Assembly (NCBI GenBank): GCA_021292105.1
Contig: CM037870.1
Span: 16,277,234 to 16,341,233, forward strand
Direction: 5' to 3'
Length of the DNA: 64,000 bases
From: Anadara kagoshimensis
Taxonomy: Eukaryota; Mollusca; Bivalvia; Arcoida; Arcidae
Made by a program: the position numbers and the translations under genes. The notes under the pieces are model-generated. The model searched no databases, had not been told where the DNA came from, and saw only the letters and a list, made by a program, of their open reading frames with translations. This document shows, piece by piece, positions 57,340 through 64,000 of the stretch (positions within the stretch are counted from its first letter, which is position 1; each line of letters begins with the position of its first letter).

Positions 57340-60300
57340 CTGGAATTATAAAAAACAATTAAAATTAAAACCACTGTAGTCCGGTATGTTAGCAACATAA
57401 ATATGCACAATTGACGTATCGCCGGTCACGCCCACAATGTTCCGACACTGGCCGCTATCACGGCACCAAAGCATCGTCGCGGTAACTAATGACGCACTTG
57501 TATCAGTGACGTCATTAAAGGACACAATTCAGGCAGAGTTTTCATTCTTTTTGTGTGTAATTCAAGCATGTCAGGCCTTTGACGGAACATTTTAGGCGTG
57601 GCTGGCGATCCGTCAATTTTGCAAAGTATGATACTAACATGAAACTTTTTATGACTATACTTTGTTATGTCCTTTACAAATTTACATATATAGACCCAGT
57701 CTCAAAAAGTCTCTAATATCCGGTATGACGTCATCACTTTTCAGCCATTATTCACTAAACATCTTTAATTTTGGCCAGATGGTCATACTTGGCGGTCGGT
57801 TTACAAATACATTTTATATAAGTTCTAATAAGATTTTTAACACATAGAAATAAATTCATGTAAGCCTCGTGTTTGCATCACATTTTGCATATTATATGTG
57901 CTATCAGATCGGACTATTGCCAAATTTAACGAAAACAACAAAATTTATAACATGTTACATTTTTAAAATCAACTTTATAAAACTAAACAACTCCCCTAGT
58001 CAAACCACTAATGTAGCTCAGTTGGTGCAGTGGTCACACCGTATTTTGGAGGTGGAGGTTCGAACCTTCGGCAAGTCTAACCAGGACTTGAAAATAGATA
58101 ATGACTTTCTTTCGGCATGTAGAAATGATTCATGGTGTTTTTGGAAGAGACGTTAACCGATGTGCGGTTGGGTTCTTTGCCGTACCAGGTGCCACGTCTA
58201 TTGTGATACGAGCACAATGCCCTGGGAGCACTGCCAAGGAAATATTTATATTTCTGCTACTTTAACTATAGCTGGCGACGACTCAATATAAGTGAATTAT
58301 TCTTGACAGTGACGTAAACCCCATTCTGTAAAATGAACTTCGATATATCAGTTCGATCGTCGAAGGTCAGTGATTGGTTGCTTCTTTTTTCCTCAAATAA
58401 CTGACTGGTATAAATGACAAAATTATGACAAACCATTTTTACATAGCTTTGAAGAAAAACAAACTCTGAAATGCTGACCGAATGAACCTTTACTCAAGAT
58501 CCATGCACTTATATCGAGACGGTCAGTCTGTGATTGTGGAAAAAAAACTGAAATCCCTGGAAAAACCCGCCGACCTTCGTCAAGTGACAAACATACAATT
58601 TTTCCAAAACTAGAACATGTTCAAGTGGCATCTTGAACCGTAAACGCGCGATTTATATGATTCGGTCACTGACGTCTCTTGCCAACTAGGTAAGATTTAT
58701 TTTAATACTATGAGTCGTAACATACCTTGTGTCTCAAACGTTTCTATCATACATTTTGATTGGTTCTCTGTGCAATTGCCAATCAATCCTATCTTCTTTT
58801 GCTTGGCCGTTTTCAGTTGTTTCAGATTCACACAATCTCCATCAGACACAGAGTTATGGCATTTATAACAATACAAGGCATCCGCTGAAAAACAAACACA
58901 ATAGAAAAGATAGTATGACAAGTTTGACCTGGCAGTTTGACCTTTAATTTGCATATTCAAACAGACATATCCATTGTGTAATTAATTTAGGTGCTATAGT
59001 ACGAAGTTGTTGGTAAATGAGGATAAACGATAGTAATACTGGCTCCCGGGTGTTTTTAGTAATGAAACATGCTGTCTTACCTAATTTAGACAGTCTATTA
59101 CTCGAATTATTCAAATTAAAGGTCAAGCGACCAGTTCAAACTTGAGGCACTATACAGGCCTGACGAAACTTGTTTAAAACACTAAGGTAACGACTCGTCG
59201 AATCGGCAACTGCGGTAGCTCAGTTGGTAGAGTGTTCGCTCCGTAAGTGGGAGGTCGTGGTTTCGATTCCCGGCCGGGTCTGACCCAGGACTTGAAAGTG
59301 GGTAGTGACTGTTCTTTCGCCAAGCACTCGGCATAACGAAATGAAAGTCACGGTTCTTTCGGATGGGAACTTAAAATAAACGAGGTCCCGTGTCACGGTA
59401 GGCTTGGCACGCTAAAGAACCCTGCTGTATAATGCCATCAGCGCAAAATTTCTGCACCTTCGACTATAGCTGGCGACGTCTCGATATAAGTGAAATATTC
59501 TTGACTGGGACGTTAAACATCATTACTCAACTCAACTCGTCGAGTCGGCAACTCATTTCCGGCAGCTTTTCGGCAGCTGCATATCCCTCTCGATACCCTA
59601 TTGGTCATTTGCTATCCCTCTCGGTACCCTATTGGTCATTTGCTATCCCTCTCGATACCCTATTGGTCATTTGCTATCCCTCTCGGTACCCTATTGGTCA
59701 TTTGCTATCCCTCTCGGTACCCTATTGGTCATTTGCTATCCCTCTCGATACCCTATTGGTCATTTGCTATCCCTCTCGGTACCCTATTGGTCATTTGCTA
59801 TCCCTCTCGATACCCTATTGGTCATTTGCTATCCCTCTCGGTACCCTATTGGTCATTTGCTATCCCTCTCGATACCCTATTGGTCATTTGCTATCCCTCT
59901 CGGTACCCTATTGGTCATTTGCTATCCCTCTCGATACCCTATTGGTCATTTGCTATCCCTCTCGGTACCCTATTGGTCATTTGCTATCCCTCTCGGTACC
60001 CTATTGGTCATTTGCTATCCATATCTCGGTCACTCGATCAACAGCCGAGCTTCGTCTCCTTTTTCGCTGGCTCAGAGTTAAACTTTCGAAAAAAAATCGA
60101 AAAAAACTGTCAAATTTAAATCTGGAAACCTGTTAAACTTTAGACAGGTGTGTATGTATGGTATCTCTCCCTAAATCTAAATCGTAACCGTTTGAAAAAT
60201 CGTGTATGGGTGGGGGTGGGGTGGGGTGGGGTGGGGGGGTCGGGTGGTGTTGGGGGGTGTGGGTTATCTGGTTAAAAGAAGTTTTAGCTCAGTGTTAAAC

Positions 60301-61601
60301 TTTCGACAGGTGTGTACTGTATATAGGATAAATCGGTCTGTCATTGAACTACAAGAAGTAATTTTTCCAATTTAATTTTTAGCTAACACGTGCAGCACAT
60401 AACGAAGTCGTGACCACGTTGAGACACAATAATTTCATGTCCCTTCTATGCCACCGTAGAAAACAATTCAATGTTGATGGTTTTAACCGGAACACATTTG
60501 ACAATTAATGAATTTAGTAGTCAAGAAATCTAAAGTCCATGATGCTTTCAACGCCTTAGTTAAAATATTTCTGGGAGAGAACTCAGTTTGAAGTTTGGTG
60601 GTTTTCTCATAATACCCCGTTTTCACCCACCATTCAATAATTTGATATTTTCGACGTAAGTAAAATAATTTTGACTCGATCGAGAGTTTAACGCCATTAC
60701 CATTCAACTCTAAATCTATTCTTGTTGTCAAATACATGTTACTCTCATTATACATGTATATATATACAGCACAAAACAGAAGCGTTGGGTATGAAACAGC
60801 GCAAAACAGAAGTGTTGGGTATGAAACAGCGCAAAACAGAAGTGTTGGGTATGAAACAGCGCAAAACAGCAGCGTCGGGTATAAAACAGCGCAAAACAGA
60901 AGCGTGGGTTGAAACAGCGCAAAACAGAATCGCCTGGTATGAAACAGCGCAAAACAGAAGCGCCTGGTATGAAAAGCGCAAAACAGAATCGCCTGGTATG
61001 AAACAGCGCACAACAGAAGCGTCGGTTGTGAAACAGCGCAAAACAGAAGCGTGGGGTTGAAACAATGCAAAACAGAAACGTGGGGTATGAAACAGCGCAA
61101 AACAGAAGCGTGGGGTTGAAACAGCGCAAAACAGAAACGTGGGGTATGAAATAGCGCAAAACAGAAGCGCCGTGTATGAAACAGCGCAAAAAAGAAGCGC
61201 CTGGTATGAAACAGCGCAAAACAGAATCGCCTGGTATGAAACAGCGCAAAACAGAAGCGTCCGTTATGAAACAGCGCAAAACAGAAGCGTGGGGTTGAAA
61301 CAGTGCAAAACAGAAACAGCGCAAAACAGAAGTCCGGTCTTCATTAATTAAGCGTTGCAATTTCGACGCTTAATGAAGTTTTTAGGCGTTGGGCTTTATT
61401 ATGAGTTGCTACAGAACTGTCGTTGGCTTAGTTATAAATATTCGACAGTTATTTAGTGTAAAGCGCATGTGTTCTATTTTCTAGTTTTATCTTTTAGCCA
61501 TTGTCATGTAAAAATGTGTGTAGTAATTACTTACCGTAATTAACGAATAAACTGCATCCATAAATAAGTAAAACTCCATAAGTGAATTTTAAATGTCTCA
61601 T
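57041..61601 (-). CDS. Ly6/uPAR three-finger GPI-anchored protein (3 exons, complete)
   Basis: Coding parts are 61601-61535, 58884-58726 and 57339-57041, all joined in phase 1, for 174 residues. Residues 1-22 form a signal peptide (MRHLKFTYGVLLIYGCSLFV). The mature part starts near ADALYCYKC and has ten cysteines, including the closing CTTDFCN typical of LU domains. N-glycosylation sites NCT, NKT and NRT are present. A hydrophobic tail (LMIFLVALSLCSSLFND) after a Ser-rich stretch fits GPI attachment, so the protein is probably at the cell surface. Ly6/uPAR proteins act as ligands, receptors or channel modulators; no specific partner can be named. Introns of 2.65 and 1.39 kb hold minisatellites, SINEs and a MITE. 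Confidence 0.85.
57411..57616. mobile_element. 206-bp TIR MITE, copy 2 (upstream of Ly6 exon 3)
   Basis: Ends TTGACGTATCGCCGGTCACG and (inverted) TTGACGGATCGCCAGCCACG. Same length as 17681-17886. It lies in Ly6 intron 2. Confidence 0.9.
58011..58325 (+). mobile_element. tRNA-headed SINE sharing the family A tail
   Basis: Head tgtagctcagttggtgcagt with B box GGTTCGAACC; the middle differs from family A but the tail ctatagctggcgacgactca is shared. Confidence 0.75.
58726..58884 (-). CDS. Ly6 gene exon 2: first half of LU domain
   Basis: Acceptor TTTGTTTTTCAG and donor GTATGTTAC enclose 159 bp, phase 1 to phase 1. It holds CYKC, GDC and NCTENQSKC, five of the ten cysteines. Confidence 0.88.
59212..59534 (+). 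mobile_element. SINE family A, full length with target duplication
   Basis: gcggtagctcagttggtaga head, tail ending in (ACTCA)n. ACTCGTCGAATCGGCAACT (59193-59211) and ACTCGTCGAGTCGGCAACT (59535-59553) are the 19-bp target duplication, one base apart, so the insertion is young. It lies in Ly6 intron 1. Confidence 0.92.
59583..60016. repeat. 31-bp minisatellite, 14 exact units
   Basis: Unit ATCCCTCTCGRTACCCTATT + GGTCATTTGCT. All 14 units are identical except one purine, in the order A G A G G A G A G A G A G G. It lies in Ly6 intron 1. Because 31 is not a multiple of 3, three frames stay open; the ORFs are spurious. Confidence 0.97.
60205..60262 (+). repeat. G-rich tract
   Basis: Repeated GGGGTGGGGTGGGG and GGGGGG; strong G-quadruplex potential. 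Confidence 0.85.
60770..61335. repeat. ~30-bp minisatellite, about 19 units
   Basis: Unit GCGCAAAACAGAAGCGTNGG + GTATGAAACA, with some 27-28-bp variants. Being near 30 bp it leaves long repetitive ORFs in both strands, which I do not regard as genes. It lies in Ly6 intron 1, 200 bp from exon 1. Confidence 0.92.
61535..61601 (-). CDS. Ly6 gene exon 1: signal peptide
   Basis: ATG at 61601 begins 22 codons of signal peptide; the exon ends in phase 1 at donor GTAAGTAAT. No earlier in-frame ATG is needed because the hydrophobic core follows the start directly. No clear TATA box was seen upstream. Confidence 0.8.
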
Positions 61602-61997
61602 GTTGAAAAAAAAACAACTTTCCAACTTTAAACTATTACTCAGTCTTTTAAGTTTAAAAATGCCCCATTTCTGACAATCCTTAATCCCCGAAAAACGGCG
61701 AAAATGAAAAATAAAGCCTTAACTTTAAGTAGAGAGTCTATAAAATTCTAAAAACATTTATGATAACTCCTTAAAGATAACAAAATAATTATCTCTCCAA
61801 AATACAGGAAAAATCAATTTTAAAATCCTCTTCATTCGTGTAGATGTAAATTTCACTCTAAGATCATTGAGTATTAAGTAAACTGGTATTAATATTTGAA
61901 TGCTATAACCGACTTTCTGTTGCTATGAACCAAGACCATTTCTTATTTGTATTTGTATGTCTAGGTGATATTACACTTAAACAAATTTCACATTTCC

Positions 61998-62502
61998 AGT
62001 GGCGTACCGCCCTATACGCAAAAACGCAAGTGCGTACACATATAATTTGTCAAAAAATTATTTTTAAAAAAAATTAAACAAAGTAAACGAGAGAGAGCGC
62101 GCGCGTGTGTGTGTGTGTGCTTCCAAATTTTCTTGAAAGTACAGACAAACATCTTCATTTGTAATCGGAGCTCAAATTTGAAAATCTTTCAAATTATTAA
62201 ACCAACAACTTTTATCCATTTATTCTATGATACAAACGCAGAGAACATGTGTGGTTAAACCTGGTTAAAACTTCCAAGGATCAGTATGATTCTCATATTT
62301 AAAAATTGTAATTAAGCTCTAATTTGTATCAAAACACGAGAAGGTATTGTTTATCTGTCTCAAAATGCAAGAAAAGCCGCGTTGAAGCATTTTACATTTC
62401 AAAATTTTACGGGGGAGCATGCCCCCGGACTCCCTAGCGTGGTCGCGCCTTTGGCGCTCCATGTTTGCGTACACATATAATCAGGTCACGGTACGGCGCT
62501 GA
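61998..62502. mobile_element. hAT-like MITE
   Basis: Left CAGTGGCGTACCG, right (inverted) CAGCGCCGTACCG; both sides also share gcgtacacatataat. No clear 8-bp target duplication was seen. Confidence 0.65.
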
Positions 62503-62929
62503 TTTCACGGCAAAAAACTTTCGTTATTACGCGGGTTGACGCCCTAAATTTTATCAGCACTCCGGTCATAATGCGAAGATTAATAATATTTCACTAGCAA
62601 TATCCGTTAATTGGAGTTTCAAATATTTATTAATGAAATGTAAAGCAACACGCCTACATTGAGGGCTTATCAGTAATTTATTATTTTTTCAAAACTGGAC
62701 AATATATTCCATAATTTCTCAGTATTGATTGCAAGGTAGGTTTCAAATAAATAACGCCTGCTACCATCCTTAAAAGAAGGAATGTTTGTTTGTTGGTCCA
62801 ATTTGCATTTGCAGTGTCGGCGAACCCGCATCTAGCAACAGGCTTTCATTTATATCTCTAATAATTAGATTATGGCTTCTGAATGTATAATTATGGAATA
62901 CATGTTTTTAAGATATATCGCATGGTACA

Positions 62930-63660
62930 CATGACACTTCAGGTGACACTTTGAAGTGTCATTTTATATGACGATCTCAAAAACATATGTACACATGATA
63001 CTTTCAATGACACACATTGCACTCCTAATAGTAATTGGTAGAGTGTTCGCTCCGTAAGTGGGAGGTCGTGGGTTCAAATCCCGACAGGGTCTGACCCAAG
63101 ACTTAAAAAGAGGTATTGGCTGTTCTTTCGTCACGCACTCAGCATTACGAAATGAAAGTCACGGTTCTGTCGGATGGGAACTTAAAATAAATGAAATCCC
63201 GTGTCTTGGTAGGCTTGGTACGATAAAGAACCCTGCTGTTTAATGCCATCAGCGCAACGCACAGGCAAAATTTCTGCACCTTTGCCTATAGCTGGCGACG
63301 TCTTGATATAAGTGAAATATTCTTGACTGGGACGTTTAACACCATTACTCAACTCAACTCAACTCCCAATGGCACTCCAATTGACACACGTGGTGCTCCC
63401 AATGACACCCATAACAGCGCTTCCAATTTCACACATTCCCAATGACACACACGACCCTGCCAATCACACATGAAACTCACAATCACAATCACAAGCGTGT
63501 CACTCTAAATCACAAAAAATGACACTACCATAATATGACATGACACTATCAATGACACACATGCCATTCCCAATGACACATATGACACACCCAGTGGCTC
63601 ATATGACACTCTCCCGATGGCTCGCGTAACAATCCCTATAACACACATGAAACTCCCAAT
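62930..63660. repeat. Loose repeat of cacatgacactcccaatga
   Basis: Irregular units around aatgacacacatgacactcc, interrupted by a SINE at 63033-63358. Confidence 0.7.
63033..63358 (+). mobile_element. SINE family A, full length
   Basis: Head ttggtagagtgttcgctccg, B box GGTTCAAATCC, tail ending actcaactcaactc. ACTCCTAAT-like and ACTCCCAAT flanks suggest a target duplication. Confidence 0.85.
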
Positions 63661-63844
63661 GTCACCTTTATCTAGACGTTTGGTTCTTGGATTGTGGGGA
63701 AAACTGGAGTGCCTGTAGAAACCACCAAGCAAGCTAACCGACACATTTCTCACACTAGGATCTGTATGTAGATGTAGACATTGTGAGGTGCGCTTCAGAC
63801 CACTTAGCCACAAAGGAACCTTCACATTTAGAGGGTTCCTTGCT

Positions 63845-64000
63845 GCAGTTTCTCAATCATTAATTATTTAAGATTCCCCTTAACTTAAATTTGGCAATTT
63901 TCTTATCCTTATAATTTTGCTAATTTCGGAATCAATTCAAACTTATGACGGGCTCATTCGTTTTCAGTTTTTGAGAATAATGTTAATTTGTAGTTCAGAA
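63845..64000. mobile_element. Half copy of the AATCATTCCTTA MITE, cut by the window edge
   Basis: tctcaatcattaattattta and ccttaacttaaatttggcaa match 51680-51725. Confidence 0.6.

Noticed and set aside
59212-59290. tRNA gene
   Set aside because: It is the head of a SINE with the family tail and a target duplication.
59432-60136. Long ORFs in three frames with YPSRYPIGHLLSLS repeats
   Set aside because: They are translations of the 31-bp minisatellite; the period guarantees open frames.
60483-61360. 200-residue minus-strand ORFs rich in FCALFHTRR and FCAVSYPTL
   Set aside because: Translations of the 30-bp minisatellite in an intron; no start context or domain.

Overview
The window looks like nuclear DNA of a bivalve mollusc. 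It is AT-rich, the genes have short exons and long introns, and the introns are packed with the repeat types seen in bivalve genomes: tRNA-headed SINEs, 5'-truncated reverse-transcriptase elements, TIR/foldback MITEs and GCTCACCTGAG-bounded elements with internal tandem arrays. The species is not determined and the bivalve assignment is an inference. I recognised no LTR retroelement, Polinton or other capsid-bearing element.

Two host genes are supported, both on the minus strand. The first covers about 1.8-43.8 kb. I could place 14 coding exons with matching splice phases. In protein order they encode a Ser-rich linker, a large KH-like segment, macrodomain 1, macrodomain 2, an RRM/KH-like segment, a five-copy 18-residue repeat, a second large KH-like segment, macrodomain 3, a C3HC4 RING finger, and the start of a Deltex C-terminal (DTC) domain. 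This combines parts of the PARP9/PARP14 and DTX3L architectures. No PARP catalytic domain is visible. The N-terminal exon(s), a linker exon between 29.4 and 17.7 kb, and the rest of the DTC domain (off the left edge) were not found. One gene is the simplest reading, but two neighbouring genes (macro1-macro2, and macro3-RING-DTC) remain possible.

The second gene (57.0-61.6 kb) is complete in three exons. It encodes a 174-residue Ly6/uPAR three-finger protein with a signal peptide, ten cysteines and a GPI-type tail. Downstream lie two decayed tandem copies of its last exon.

Everything else is repeat-derived or unremarkable. By region: 2.7-9.5 kb, retroelement and SINE fragments in introns; 10-11.1 kb, a large foldback and a TIR element with 5-bp target duplications; 11.9-14.6, 18.1-19.9 and 24.2-28.6 kb, elements with tandem internal arrays, some carrying dense nuclear-receptor half-sites; 27.9-28.1 kb, a CCAAT/TATA promoter-like region followed by a hammerhead-ribozyme-like motif; 20.0-22.8 kb, two TIR elements; 30-33.8 kb, a palindromic MITE family and its tandem amplification; 34.9-36.3 kb, repeated GACCTAGTGACCT motifs; 39.0-39.9 kb, a 440-bp duplication rich in TGACGTCA; 42.5-43.6 kb, a hAT element with a BED-finger remnant and a nested element; 47.5-49.0 kb, a 1.57-kb TIR element; 52.5-55.3 kb, a minisatellite derived from a transposon end and a retroelement inserted in a MITE; 59.6-61.3 kb, two minisatellites in intron 1 of the Ly6 gene.
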